Shown one piece after another: positions 1 through 11,968 of a stretch of DNA of 64,000 bases (position 1 is the first letter of the stretch; every line of letters begins with the position of its first letter). The position numbers and the translations under genes were made by a program. This DNA comes from Daphnia carinata. Taxonomy: Eukaryota; Arthropoda; Branchiopoda; Diplostraca; Daphniidae. The stretch is from NCBI RefSeq assembly GCF_022539665.2, contig NC_081333.1, positions 4,524,971 through 4,588,970 of the forward strand, given 5' to 3'. Below the pieces are notes generated by a model. The model worked only from the letters and a program-made list of their open reading frames with translations, searched no databases and was not told where the DNA came from.

Positions 1-1043
1 TTTCCACTTTATCATTTTTGGCAGAATTTCACAATTAGCTTAAAGTACATGATTCCGACGCAGAATTGAATGCTAATAACGAAAATCAAGTTTATTTTTC
101 AATTGGCCATATAGTTTTTGAGCTAAACGAAAGAAATGACCGTGGAAAAATTGCTTCAAAAACCTGCAAAAACTGACACTCGTTGGAATTCGTTAATAAT
201 CACAGAATATACTCAAAATTGAATGATAATTACGGGAAAATTGCTATTTTTTTCATTAAGTCAACCGTTTTTTTAATACACGAATATTTTTGCTACATCG
301 CACTAAACGCTAGCGCGCCAGTACGTGATAGTGCTTTGAACTTTTTTTTTCATGTTTACCCAAATTTGGCTTAAAATACTTGATTTCGATGCAGAATTTA
401 ATGCTAATCATGAAAATCTAATTTATTTTCCAATGGGCCTTATGGTTTTTAATATAACGAAAAAATAAGAAAAGTCGGGCTTATTTAGTAGGGCTTATTT
501 AGTCGAGCTTATTTAGTAGGGCTTATTTAGTCGGGCTTAAAAAAATTTTAAGCAAAAACTGACACTCATCGGAATTGGTTGAATGTCACAGGATATACTC
601 AAAATTTAATGCTGATTACGGGAAAATTGTTAATTTTTTCATTAAGTCAATGATTTTTTTAATACACCGAATATTTCAAATACACAAAGCGCTATCACGT
701 ACTGGCGCGCTAGCGTTTAGTGCGATGTAACACAAGTAGTCGTGTATTAAAAAAAAACAGTTGACTAAATGAAAAAAATAGCAATATTCGTATAATCAGC
801 ATTTAATTTTGGGTATATTCAGAATTTTTCAATGAATTCCAACGAGTGTCAGTTTTTGCAGGTTTTTGAAGCAATTTTCCCGCGGTCATTTTCTTCGTTT
901 ACTTCAAAAACTATAAGGCAACTTGCAAAATAAACTTAATTTACGTGATTAGCATTCAATTCTGAATCGAAATCATGTATTTTAAGCCAAATTTAAAATT
1001 TGGCCAAAAATGAAGAAGTGGGAAGGCTATAGCCTTTCCACTT
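1..1043. repeat. Composite inverted/direct repeat, cut by window edge
   Basis: A left arm (about 1-339) recurs in reverse complement at about 684-1024. The inner ends of both arms carry the same GC-rich block (CGCTAGCGCGCCAGTACG at about 308-325, inverted near 700-717). A third, direct copy lies between the arms (about 361-660) and is interrupted by a 14-bp tandem repeat. The right end finishes in a short palindrome at 1014-1043 (AAGTGG.AAGGCTATAGCCTT.CCACTT). No ORF of note is inside. It looks like a non-autonomous foldback or satellite-type element, but the left boundary is outside the window. Confidence 0.75.
474..538. repeat. 14-bp tandem repeat, 4.6 copies
   Basis: The unit GTCGGGCTTATTTA alternates with GTAGGGCTTATTTA (one copy GTCGAGC...). 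It sits within the direct copy of the left-edge repeat and splits it, so it probably arose after that repeat was formed. Confidence 0.9.
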
Positions 1044-2623
1044 TTGTCGAAATCCGAAAAAAATTTGATGTCATGGAATTGGATGAAATTTGCCAGAAAT
1101 AAATTGAACTGAGCGCTGAGTCCGAATATAGCATTAATATTCCCCTTAGTATTGCAGTTTTTGAATAAAACGGAATCAAAGTGATTTTAGTTGTAGCTGT
1201 ACATAAAAATTGTGCGTCCTTCAGGTCATATTTTCCTCTTTAGTTATGAAAAACAGCTGCTTGTGGAACTAAATTACAAAAATACAACGAATTTTAAAAA
1301 CTTCCAGCTACGGATGATTTGGCTTGAGCTTCACAAAATACCCCAAAGCGTTTACAAGTAGAAGCTCGCATATTTTATTTGTCTTTCATACGTAAATTTT
1401 GTTTAAATAGCTTTTTCGTCCTCGAACCAGATTGATGTTTCTAAACTTCGAACTAGACAGAAACCGAAAGCTCTCCCACTGTTCCGAAAAACTGGGACAA
1501 ATTGGAATTAGTTTTGGAGCTACTTTGGCAAGAAAAAAAAAACTAGAGCTGTTTTACATACACGATTTTCCTATTGCCATTTGGTATATGTTTTTTGTTT
1601 TTTTTTCATTTAACTATAATTATTATGCCTAATACGGGCTCACTAGACTGCAAGTGATATTCGCCTAACCAGTTTACATTCACTGTACGTCACCCACATC
1701 AGCACTATCCATAGAAGTCACTCACCACTTACGAAAGAGAACAAGAACGGGCGTGGTCCGTAACACGATTCAATATTTGCGCACATTTTTCACTGACACG
1801 GACTACAATAAATATTGTTGATATGCATGGATGGATCACTCATAATTCAAACAATGCCCCTCTTTAGAAACTATTAATCTACTTTTCCAATGCAGCCAGT
1901 ATGAGTCAGTGACTAAAAAAGTATACAAATAGAGACTATTCAACAAAAAAACGATATCTTGTTTCCATTCTAACGTTGGAATTTGAAACATTTCAACTTG
2001 CCATTTGGTGTCCCACAAAAATTCTTTTCTGACCCAGAAATTGCTCCCTCTTATTATTTTTCTCTTTAATCTGGATGGGTGGAACTCGTTTTTAAAAGCA
2101 AATGAGTAGTGGTAAAGCCGTTTAGAAATAACGATGACGCTGCGCAGTGAAAGAAAGACATTCTTTAATCGACGATATGATGTGGGTCATTAAGAAACTG
2201 TATTGACCATTACGAGGCTTTCAAGGGTTTCCGCTCTTGGTACATAGACCGAAACCACAATTAAAAAAAAGATATCGTTTTACACACCGAAAAGATACAA
2301 TCGTTTCTCATGGCTTCTTATGCAGCCTAAGCTCTTTACAATAGTAAATATTTGTTTGATCAATTGCACTTTCTTTTTAAACCTTTGCCTTTGAAAATGG
2401 GTTTACCGGGCTATTAAGAATAATATGTACGTCCGAACTATAATGAATCGGACTAATAGCCGGCAATGATTTTATATTAATAAATACTGTAGTTTATATA
2501 TTCGAATAGAGGTAAAATATATTATTAAATAGAATTATGGCCAAAATGGTAAAAGTATAAAGAATCTTCATTGAGCATCGTTATTAAGTCGTACGAACGT
2601 CTTCGTGTGGCAAATGGAATAAT
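1044..2623. other. No gene seen
   Basis: AT-rich sequence with only short random ORFs (longest 66 codons at 1432-1632, no signal, domain or splice context). It lies downstream of the last gene of the array and should contain the 3'UTR of gene 1, but I see no clean AATAAA on the minus strand. Confidence 0.5.
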
Positions 2624-3848
2624 TTATGCAGAGTTTGGTTTCGACCTCATCTTTTTGAATGCCAAAAATACTGGTTTCGCTTCCTTTTTCTCGTGAACGA
2701 GCTGAACGCTGCTGACGGTTGGTCTCTGAGGTGGCAAAGTTTCTTTCTGAACGAGTTTGGCGTCGACTTTATCCTTGGATTCTTCTTTCTTAACTTCTTT
2801 TTCATCTTGTTTCTCATCTTCTTTCTTTCCTTCAGTTTTTTCATTGCCCTCTTCCTTTTCTTCTTCGTTCGATTCGTTTCCCTCCTCGTGCTCTTCACCT
2901 TCTTGCGATGCCTCTTCCTCACCTTTCTCCTCGGACGCACCCTCCTCTTCCGATGATTCCTCCGACGTTTCCGATGTACTTCCTAAACCATGGCTCTCTT
3001 CCGACGATTCCTCCGACGACGAATCATTGGAGCTTAACTTGGCCGCGTGATTCTCCAACGCAGGTATTTGAGTGGAAACAATGGCCGGCTTCGCCTTGAA
3101 ATAGGTATTGGTGTACGACACTTTCTTCGCTGGTTTCACATCACCTTCGTTAACTGGCTCAGAGATTTTCACTGGACTAATTACCACCGACGATGTTGTT
3201 GTCGCAGCTGTTGTTACCTTGTTATAATTGCTTTCAACATATGCCTTCGGCTTATTCTTGAAAAACGTGTTGGCGTATAATCCGGTCTTCCCGTTTGCCG
3301 ATGGATCAAGTTGGATATCGTTGCCAGCTGACGGAGGAGTATATCTTATCACGGCCGGTGCTTCCGTTGGTTTTCCCGAAGACACTCCAGCAGATTTGGC
3401 TTTGAAGAAAGTGTTTTTCGCGTACGATGCTGCGATAGGAGCCTTTGATTCTGTGAAGGGCTGGTACGTCGTCGTCGGTAGCACAGCGAACGCTTTGTAA
3501 ACAGGTACGATCGTTGTTGGCTTGTGCGTTGTCACTGATGGAACAGCCGGTTTATAGGTGACCGTTGGAACCGGTTTGTAGTCGGTGGTCGGTTTTACCG
3601 AGTAGGACGAAGTGGATTTCTTTCTGAAAAATGTATTCGGGTATGTCGTCCGACTTTCGGGAGGTGCACAGGTGACCAACATAACGCTCAGTGCTATCCC
3701 CATAAACAGTAACTGTAAACGACGTACAAAAAAGAACAATTTTTTAAAAAATATCAATCCGTTGAGTTAATTATTAACAAAGTATAAAGTTAATCGATGT
3801 GGTATGGTGCGTACGTACCGTAAACACTAAGCTGAACGAACGACGCAT
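2624..3848 (-). CDS. Gene 1: secreted acidic protein with NTFF repeats
   Basis: Two exons: 3819-3848 (10 codons) and 2624-3712, giving about 372 aa. Donor ACG|GTACGT, acceptor TTTACAG|TTA, phase 0. The joined N-terminus (MRRSFSLVFT + LLFMGIALSVMLVTCA) is a clear signal peptide, so the protein is probably secreted. Then come four copies of an NTFF[KR].K-type motif (residues about 36, 106, 155, 215) separated by Thr/Pro/Lys-rich spacers, a Ser/Glu cluster (SSSEESSEES), and a very acidic Glu/Lys stretch. The C-terminus is basic, without a GPI tail or the WF..QPVK motif. It shares position, strand and split signal peptide with the array but not its repeats. It may be a diverged member or an unrelated neighbour. 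A TATA box (TATAAAAAG, minus) lies at 3929-3937. I recognise no named family. Confidence 0.85.
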
Positions 3849-5716
3849 GTTGCCGACTGATTTTGAGCACAGTGATTGCAGCACGGTAACCGAAAAACGA
3901 TTGATCTCATTCTGAACGCTTGCTCTTACTTTTTATAAGTCGCACTGCTTTCAGCCACTGCCTTTTTTTCTCTCTTCGGGTTTGTCACCTGTAAACTCGT
4001 TAGGCGGTTCACCTGGTTCTGATCGTCCTTGGGTTGCTGATCAACCTTCCTCTCTCCCTCGCACCTTATAGCGACATGCACACCTATGCTACACGGTGAG
4101 CTTTACCTTTCCAACAGAGAGCGCCAGCTTATCTCACATCGAACGTAATTGTTTTTTTTTTCCTTTTGGCTTTGCCTCAAGGTAATGGGAACGAAAACTG
4201 AACACCCGTTTTCTATAGTGTGACTAGTGGGTGGGATATGCATTGGCGTGTAAGAAGAACGAAATAGACGATCGCTTTGTTGATGGGCTGACCTCACCCT
4301 TCCTTTAATAGGATTTTCGAATTTTTACAGCTTCTTGCCAAAACTGTGATGGCCGTTTGTTGAGTAATGAGTTAAATGTGGCGCCAGGTAAACTTTGAAA
4401 CTAGGTCATGTTTTTATGTGCCTTCGCATTGATTGACAACGTTTTTAGTTTGACCACATAGCATAATCAGTTGAGTTGAACTTGCTATTATTATACGTAC
4501 AAAAAAATCCTGAAAGATGTCAATTAAAAAAACAAACTGGAACGCTTGATTTCACTTTCAACCGCATGTTAAAAAATATTTAAATATTGCTCCCAATATT
4601 TCAACGATGTGCCTCTGCAGCGAAATAACCTCGTTCAAAATTTGCCAGATCAAACCGTGACCTCACCTTTGCGAACTTTCTCAAACTACTTTGGCAGGTA
4701 ATACAATTTGAATTGACGACCCGAAGAACTAGGTTGTAACTTTTATCCACTCCAAATGTGCGGCCCTCAAAAGGTAAAATGTAACATTGGGATATAAATT
4801 CCAGTACACTTTATTCGCCGTCAGTTAGCTGAAAATGAGAAATGCGGTCATCCATTACGGCTGTCTCTTGCGCTTTACGACCAGCGCACGGATTTTATAC
4901 TGTCCATAAATCAAATGCTTACTTTGACCGTACTGAAATGGCCAAACGTCACGAGGGTGGTGGTCATCGCGGTGACTATATTTGATCTTAAAGGCCGAAC
5001 ACGTAGACCACTTAGCCTTCAAACGGGGTTTTACTAACACGTCCTCCAAAAAACTGAACCCGTCGGACGTTGTGACGAACTCTATTTTATCATCAAAAAG
5101 ATAAATGTCCAAAAAAAACAAAAAGAAACAGGTAAAAACTATGCGAAGTACTCCATCAAAGGTGGAGGGAAGAACCCTGACATACTATGAGATACCTGGC
5201 ACCTTAGAGTTTTAGGGCGGAGGCGGAGAGAGACGGAAAAGAGAAAATGAAAAGTGCGGCGGCGGCGCCTATTTTTTCGACAGTCAGACGTATAGATCAC
5301 GCGTGCTAGAAGAGGTACAAGGTCTTCTGCTTCGTGCCCAATTTGGCGAAAGAACAAACAAGCTGGGTTAAACGAGAAACTAACAGGCTTCTGTCGCAAC
5401 TGCCCAGCATTTTCGTGATTTCGTCCTATGTTTGGAAGATAAAATCACAATTTTGAAGGCAATTGTTAATGATTTCGTCTAACAAAGGCTATAATTAGTC
5501 AATGTGTAATGTTCGTTGTACAAACAATGACATGAAGAATGATAGAGGAAAAAAATACATGATATACAACCGGCCGAAAAATCTATAATTTACATAATGG
5601 AACGTCGTCACGTAATAATATTTAATAGAGGTCTACAATTTGCTGGAGGTTTCATCGAGGGCGTTAGGAACATGGCCGCACTTCGTCGGCAGGCACTAGT
5701 GGGCGTGTATAATGAA
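3849..5716. other. Intergenic, upstream of gene 1 / downstream of gene 2
   Basis: Holds the gene 1 promoter (TATA at 3929-3937; TCAGT about 15 nt before the ATG). An 88-codon minus ORF at 4855-5121 and an 86-codon one at 5139-5399 are open but show no recognised domain, no signal peptide and only weak splice context. I do not call them genes. Confidence 0.5.
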
Positions 5717-6633
5717 TTAATTCGATTCGTTCGACTCCTCGGCTGATTCTGAATCGAACCTCTTTGAATTTTTGACCGGCTGCCAGAAATATTCTCCAGC
5801 CAATTCTTCGGCCGCGTTGCGAAAGTAATCGTCGTCCATGTACTGTTTAACGAGGAACCAATCTTCGGATTCTGGGTGAATTAAGAATTCATTGTCACGA
5901 AGGTTGTGGAAATCCGTCGCGTCTAAACTAACAGGCGATCGTTCGCGTTCCAGAGAAAGTTGATTGCCATCTTTCACTGGACGTAATTGAACTTCTAAAC
6001 TATCGTCTTCGTCGTCGCGTTCGTTAGAATGTCTTAAACGGACAACGTTCAATTGTGTGTCCTTGTTCGAGGCGCGGCCGTCAGCCACTTGATTAACGGG
6101 AAATGCAACACGATCGCCAAGTTCAGAGGAAATGTCATCAAGGCCACCGAACGGCCTGTCAATGGATTTCCTGCTGTCGACTGCCGGTGATTGAACGACG
6201 GCTGGTTTCTGGGTAGTCGCCAAAAAGCTGTCGATTTGCGAGCTTAAAATCACGTTGGAGAATCCCTTTTGTTCAACAGTTTGCCGGAAAAAGGGTCCGT
6301 CGATTATCTTTTTGGCGTTGTCTTGCTCCGTTAAACGATCGCCCACTTCTGAAAACGAATCACCATCACGAGTGATATCGCTGTTTTGAGAGGCTGGCTC
6401 CTGGGCACGTTCCACGTTATCTGTTAGGCCATCGTGAGAGTTACGATCATCCAAATTGGCGATGAAAGAAACATTCCGTCCGAGATTAAAAGCCTGTGAT
6501 TTTTTGAATTGCACCACCAACACTGCCGCTCCGACAAACTTGCATCCATCAAATAAGAAAATGCAATTACAACTTAAAGCTCTGTTTTCTTTAAAATTCA
6601 ATACTTTACCGTGAGATAGTGTGTGAGGTGCAT
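5717..6633 (-). CDS. Gene 2: type A secreted acidic protein
   Basis: Exons 6610-6633 (MHLTHYLT) and 5717-6538 give about 281 aa. Donor ACG|GTAAAG, acceptor GATGCAAG|TTT, phase 0. Reading the ORF straight through the intron to an upstream ATG would give a non-signal N-terminus, so the spliced start is preferred. The signal peptide (MHLTHYLT + FVGAAVLVVQF) is followed by the family block SQAFNLGRNVSF and a Cys-free acidic body with Ser in SxE contexts (DDEDDSLE, DSFSE). The C-terminus has the type A motif SEDWFLVKQYMDDDYF...EYFWQPVK (residues about 230-265) and an acidic Ser/Glu end. No membrane anchor is visible. Probably a soluble extracellular phosphoprotein. The function is unknown, and the family is recognised only by comparison with its neighbours. 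Confidence 0.87.
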
Positions 6634-6776
6634 GACGATTGCAAGGCACTAGTCGCTTCTATGATTTGTGTGTGAATACGTGAATATGTGCGAGCAGCTC
6701 CGTCTATTTATGCGAATGGCTTTGTCCTAGGCTGTGATTATCAAAGGCCTTGGAGGTGGACGTCTGCAAGGCTATC
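6634..6776 (-). promoter_or_regulatory. Gene 2 promoter
   Basis: Minus strand, 5' to 3': GATAGCCTTGC (6767-6776) and a facing CAAGG (6748-6752), TATA-like CATAAATA (6705-6712), two TATTCAC-type start-site motifs (about 6669-6687), ACTAGT (6648-6653), then the ATG at 6633. The layout matches other genes of the array. Confidence 0.6.
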
Positions 6777-7530
6777 AATTGCCTTCGCTAGCGGCTCAGG
6801 TATTTTTTGCTTTTTTTTCCGTACAAGAAATGCACCATGAAGATGACCTATAAGTGTGCAACTGGTTTTTGTATTCTCGTTTTTTTCTTACGCGTCATTA
6901 TCTCATGAATATTAACTCCGCACTTCTCGCAAGTGAAAGTGGTGCTAAACGTCACTGACCTTTCCTTTCATTTTTCTTTTATTTTTTTTTAACTTTACCT
7001 GCGGGAAGAAGATGGAGTCACCCGCTTTACGTGTTGTTCTCACTATCGAAATAGAAAGGATGAGTACGCAAAAGTTCGCTCCAGGTAAGAAAAAAATCGA
7101 TCAAAAAACGGCGGTAGCCAAACTTTCACCCGAGGCGCCTGCATTTTAAGTGAAGATTGCGCCGGTATAAGTGACGGTTGCAGCACTTTCACTCTTAAGC
7201 GAGGAATGTCGGATACACCTGTCGTGCCGATCGTTCTCGATTAACTTCACGGAGCGTTAACCACTTCGATCGATTGGCCGTCAAATACTTCGTTCAAGAT
7301 CGTGTCTGCTTACAGACATGAAGTTTTGGAATTTAAAAAAAAATCGAGGACATGTAGCCACTGTTGAAACAGTGGAAAGGCACATGGAAACCAGTCGACC
7401 TCGCCCCGTATAGCGTGAACGCCATCTCATTCAATGGTCGACAATCCGGTATAGAATCAGTGTGAAAATATTGCTCATTGTCTTTAAGAAAACAAAGAGA
7501 GAAACGATCAGAAATAAATAGAACCCTTGG
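6777..7530. other. Intergenic between genes 2 and 3
   Basis: No gene seen. It contains poly-T/A runs and presumably distal regulatory DNA for gene 2. Confidence 0.5.
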
Positions 7531-7536
7531 TTTATT
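7531..7536 (-). terminator. Poly(A) signal of gene 3
   Basis: AATAAA on the minus strand, about 130 nt after the stop codon of gene 3. Confidence 0.6.
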
Positions 7537-7668
7537 ACAACATCATACAGCCGAATTCAAATATTTAAAATTAAAACGAAACCAATTATATTAATTATTC
7601 GTGTGGAAAGCTAGTGGTCAAATCACTGGCGTCACAGGAGGGGGGGGGGAGATCACGCTCATATCATT

Positions 7669-10053
7669 CTAGGCTGTTTTATCATCAGCCACGTCCGTCT
7701 TCTTGTTCGTATCTTTCACGGGTTCCCAAAAATATTCTCTGGCTAAATCACCTTCCAATTCCTCCGAAGAATGATCGTGATTCATGTACTGCTTGACGAG
7801 GAACCAATCATCGGACTCTTGAACTGGATCTTCTTTCAAATCCGCCTCGTCTAAATGAACGGGTGTCAAATTCATTTCCAATGAATAGTCATCGTCGTAA
7901 TCTTGGGCTTGTTTTCGGTTGTTCACGCTGCGCACCGACGGGGCTCGGTTGGTGTCCGGCTGTAAAAAGAAATCGGTTGCCAGGAGACGGAAGTTATCGG
8001 CATTGCCGAGTTGATCTTCCAGAAAGAAAGTGTTGTCGTCATCGAAATCATCGTCACGGTTATCCTCCCGCGAGAAGTCGTCGTCCAATCGCAGGACAAA
8101 TTGCTGGCCTTGATTGCCCGTCGCCTGAACAGGATTGACTGCGGCGGGTTGCGCAACCCGTTGGGCAGGCGCGGCCTGTTGATTTCGAACGGGATTAATC
8201 AGTTCCAGTTCCACGGAGTCATCGTCGAAGTCCTGTGAAAGAACCGGTCTGCTGGCTACATTTATCGTTTGAATTTGACCGTTATTGTTGGTGTTAACCG
8301 GCAAGAAAACATTCCTATCTCTGATTTCAATGGAATCGTCATCTAAATCAATCGTTTGTCTGAAAACTACGTTTCGGAAAGCGATCGGTACAGGCAAGCG
8401 ATTGGGTAGGCCCACGGTGGGCGCAACTCGATTCACAGTTTGGGTTGCTACAATTTGTGGGGCATTCTGAGTCAGGACAATTCGGTTCACTGCTTGAGTT
8501 GGAATAACTCGGTTAACCGTTTGAGTCGGGGCAATTGGAGCAGCAGCTTGAGCCGGAGTCGCTCTGTTAACTGTTTGAACGGGAGCGATTCGATTGGCCG
8601 TTTGGACTTGGGCGTTTTGGCTAAGGGCTTGAGTTGGAATTACCCTGTTAACTGTTTGAATGGGAACATTTCGATTTACCGTTTGGGCGGGGACATTTTG
8701 GCTAATCGCTTGAGTTGGAGTTACCCTGTTAACGGTTTGAATGGGAACATTTCGATTAACCGTTTGGACGGGGACATTTTGGCTAACTGCCTGAATCGGT
8801 ATAACTCGGTTAACTGTTTGGGCAGGGACGATTCGGCTAATGGGAGCGGGAGTAGCAGCGACGCGGTTGATGTTGGCGTTCAATGGCCTTGTGTTTTGAT
8901 TTATGAAACCCGTGGGTATTTGTAATCGGTTTGCAGCAGTTGCCGTTTGGGTTGGAGGAGTCGGCGTGATCGGTGTGGCGAAAAAGGCCAAGCTGGATCG
9001 TATAACTTCGTCGGAGAAATCATCGCGTTCGGCCGAATTGGTGAAAACTAGGTCGACGTTAGTTACGGCTGTCGTAGGCGTTCGAGTCACGACCGCAGCT
9101 GGTGATTGCAATTGAGGAGTGGCAGTCACGACGACTCGGCGGACATTTTGAATGAGTTGAGCTCCGTTGTTCGTTGTCTGGATCGGGCGGATGGCCTGTT
9201 GCAGTTGTCCGTTTTGATTGACGCTGAACACTTCCAAAGAGACGTCGTCCCGTTCATCAGATTGCCTGAAAATGTTTGGTCTTCTAGCATTGACCACGCG
9301 ATTAACAGTGGCCGTTTGGGTTGAAATAGTTGCTGGCTGAGCGGGTGCGATGAAACGGTCCGTTATTTCAATGGAATCATCATCGAAATCGATTGTTTGC
9401 CTCAGAATTGGATTCCTGAAGCCGATCGGTACTGGAAGTCGATCGGGTAGACCCGTCGTTCTGACCGGAGCAATTTGCTGGACTGGCGTAGCAACAACTC
9501 CAGTTCTGATGGTCTCCCTCGAATCGTCATCATCAAACTGCCTGATTGGCAAATTTCTTAAGCTGATGGGCACTGGCAGTCGATCGGGGAGCGATGGCAC
9601 TCGCGTTGGTGTAACCCGCGTGATTTGTGGAGTTACCAAAATGGATCGCGTCGGTTGGAACGTTTGAGTTGGTGCATTTTGCTGGAAAAAGCGGCGATCG
9701 TCAATTTCGAACGAGACGTTGTCGAATTCATCAGAGTTCCTTGAAAACTGGGCACTTCTCTTCACGATGTTGTCTTGCTCTTCAGAAGAAGAGTCTCGAG
9801 CATCTTCAGATTCATCAGAATCTTCCGTTGTAGTCTGATTGAGTGCCTTCTCCACGTTTTCTACGGACTCACGACGAGCGTCGCCACTGGCGGTGCGGTC
9901 GAGAGCGAAAGACTCGACACCTTTCAAATGCGCCACGAGCAACGCAGCTCCTATGAGCTATTTATTTTAAAGAAAATAATACAACATTATTAAACGGGAA
10001 ATGTTATTTTGAAATGTTTGATTGTTTACCGTAAGGTAAGTTGGGAGATGCAT
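7669..10053 (-). CDS. Gene 3: large type A secreted acidic repeat protein
   Basis: Exons 10030-10053 (MHLPTYLT) and 7669-9957 give about 770 aa. Donor ACG|GTAAAC, acceptor AAATAG|CTC, phase 0. The signal peptide ends near LIGAALLVAHLKGVESFALDR. A dibasic site (VKR|SAQ, near residue 75) follows an acidic Ser/Glu stretch and could be a propeptide cleavage site. The body holds dispersed copies of DRLPVPI.FRN paired with QTIDFDDDSIEI (residues about 110-200 and 535), and a Gln/Thr/Val-rich tandem array of QTVNR.xP units (residues about 375-525). SxE-type motifs are dense. The C-terminus has SDDWFLVKQYM...EYFWEPVK, placing it in type A. It is by far the longest A member, and the difference is mainly repeat expansion. 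No anchor. Probably a soluble extracellular matrix or coat component. The function is unknown. Confidence 0.88.
8440..8850 (-). repeat. QTVNR coding minisatellite in gene 3
   Basis: In-frame tandem repeats of about 13-14 codons encode variants of QTVNRVIPTQA / QTVNRNVPI. Some adjacent units are almost identical in DNA (compare about 8640-8700 with 8710-8770), pointing to recent slippage or unequal exchange. Confidence 0.8.
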
Positions 10054-10205
10054 GAGGAATCGTCTTGAGTACTAGTCGCTTCAATTATTGCAGTGAGAAT
10101 AATGCCAGTTTTGGTGAGCGCTCGTCTATTTATTCGTTTCCTCTCCAGCGTAACGAAAATGCCACAGATTATTAGCGAAGGCCTTGCGCTCTATGCAAGG
10201 TCATT
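10054..10205 (-). promoter_or_regulatory. Gene 3 promoter
   Basis: Minus strand: TGACCTTGC (10196-10204) facing CAAGG (10182-10186), AATAAATA (10127-10134), CATTATTCTCACT (10092-10104, about 30 nt from the TATA box), ACTAGT (10071-10076), ATG at 10053. CATTATTCTCACT is identical in the gene 7 promoter. Confidence 0.7.
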
Positions 10206-11333
10206 GATTGCACCGCTTACGGCTGTACATTGGACGCGTGATGAAGGCGCTCACAGCAAAGAGCACCTTGGTTTTTATTTTGACTCGTGCAACACCATTT
10301 AGAAGGGCCTTTTTTTCTTCTTGGTTATCAATCAACTATCTATTGTTTCTAAACTGATTCAAATGATGAAATGTTCACCTGCTCCATACACATGTAAAAC
10401 CATTCCCGATATATTCCCAAGGGGCGTTGTGCAAATGTTCATCGGGAGTGAGAGTCAAAAACTTATGAAATTCAAATCGATATCGAAACAGTGGGAATAA
10501 TCACATTAGAAGACAAAATAATTCACAAACAAACAGACGGCCATCGGATATTGAGATTGAGGACAACCCGGATTCCAGCTGTGCAAGTCGAAAGGGAAAT
10601 CAAAACAAGTCGACCTCGTCCTCTATGGAAATGAGCCATCTTAAGCGTAAGGTAACAAAAAAAGAACAATCCTCTGCCTCGCACTAAAATTTACATTAAG
10701 CGCACGAAGCATTCCTTTAAATAAAGAGAAATAAGAAATGAAATCTCAGTTCATGATACTAGACTGGATCGACTGTTATCATTCGTTACTATATTAGGTT
10801 AGTATATATAAATGAAGCATTTTGTATAACACAAGTACATCATTTCACTTTCGTTTGTCGCAAAGTGGGCACACGAAAAAAAAAAAGAGGTAGACCTTCT
10901 GTGCCAGAAAGCCTTGATTTTCCTGCGGAAGCGACTTGCCCTACAAAATGCCAAGGTCTCCCACATCCTCACCCATCCCCCGGAGTTCAGGATCATTTAC
11001 AATTACGTTAAAAAAAAAGTGGCGATGAAAAAAAAGAAATGGCAGCTATTGTTACGAATAATTCCACCACACTCTCCCCTCCCCCCCTCCCGCACAAAAA
11101 GAAATGGATCATTAGTTTAACTCGTATCTCGAATGCCCTATTTGACTAGCATCACATGACAAGAAACATTTTGTTGTATTTCACTTGATATATTATTGCT
11201 GTACAGACAAGCGAATAAATACGTTTGTACATAATCAAATTCACGGTCACGTAGTGTGATGATTGGTTCGGACGGGAGGACGCCCAACACTCCACACGAT
11301 GCAGTCTAATAAATAGATGACAGCTAATTGTAT
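10206..11333. other. Intergenic between genes 3 and 4
   Basis: AT-rich, with A-runs and a short C-rich tract near 11075-11092. No ORF with a domain or signal peptide. Includes the 3'UTR region of gene 4. Confidence 0.5.
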
Positions 11334-11968
11334 TCACCTTGTCTGCTGACTCAAAATCAAACCACTTAATATCCGTTGCAAGAAAAATTCTCTCGTGGAC
11401 GCGTCCAATTCTCCAAACAAATAATCGTCCATGACGAAGTCCTTAACAAGCAGCCAATGTTCTGGCTGAATGAATCCATCCGTTGGAAGACGACCGAGCG
11501 CGTGATTCGGTCGTCCGTTATTAGGTTCCAATGAGTCAACGACATTATTGTCTTGCTCGATGATTAACATGGTGTTGGCTGGGTTTTGAATATCCTGTTT
11601 GGTGACTTGAATGCTGATGATTGCCTCCACTTCGGAAGGAATGAAGTCATCACGTAATGGAAACTGGCGGATTCCATCTCGGGCAAGGCTCTTTGCCTTG
11701 TCATCGTATCCGGCAGGTCGATGGCTTTCAGCCAATAATGGACGATCAACACCTTTGCCCATTTTGATGTGACGAGATTCATGAACAGTCGATCTGCTCC
11801 GACTGACAGGGAAACTCTCTGTCCCTCTTAATATTGTCACAAGAATCGTAGCTGCAAAAATCTAATTTTTAGAAATAAAAAAGAAAACAAGTTTAAAGTG
11901 AAGGCAGTAGGCAGTTTTGCTTATCCAGGTTTGTTATGGCTTACCATTGTATTTAACACGCTAGTCAT
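11334..11968 (-). CDS. Gene 4: short, diverged type A secreted protein
   Basis: Exons 11945-11968 (MTSVLNTM) and 11334-11861 give about 183 aa. Donor ATG|GTAAGC, acceptor AAATTAG|ATT, phase 0. The signal peptide (IFAATILVTIL) is followed by the family start RGTESFPVSRSRS. The body lacks the long repeat region of its neighbours. The C-terminal motif is recognisable but eroded: HWLLVKDFVMDDYLF...REFFLQ in place of DWFLVKQYM...EYFWQPVK. The protein is also less acidic. It could be a functional short paralogue or one losing constraint. The frame is intact and the promoter elements are present, so I do not call it a pseudogene. Confidence 0.78.

Noticed and set aside
473-540. CRISPR-like spaced repeats
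   Set aside because: A simple 14-bp tandem repeat without spacers in a eukaryotic context.
2693-3500. Plus-strand ORFs opposite gene 1
   Set aside because: Shadows of the repetitive, acidic minus-strand coding exon; F/S/L-rich products and no promoter or splice context.
4855-5121. 88-codon minus ORF with a protein-like composition
   Set aside because: It could be an exon remnant, but there is no clear acceptor, no partner exon and no recognised domain.
6538-6649. Unspliced start for gene 2 (MPCNRHAPHTL...)
   Set aside because: It reads through the intron and gives no signal peptide, while the spliced start matches all neighbours.
8440-8925. 161-codon plus ORF with SVNRL-type repeats
   Set aside because: Its periodicity is the reverse complement of the QTVNR repeat of gene 3, not an independent gene.
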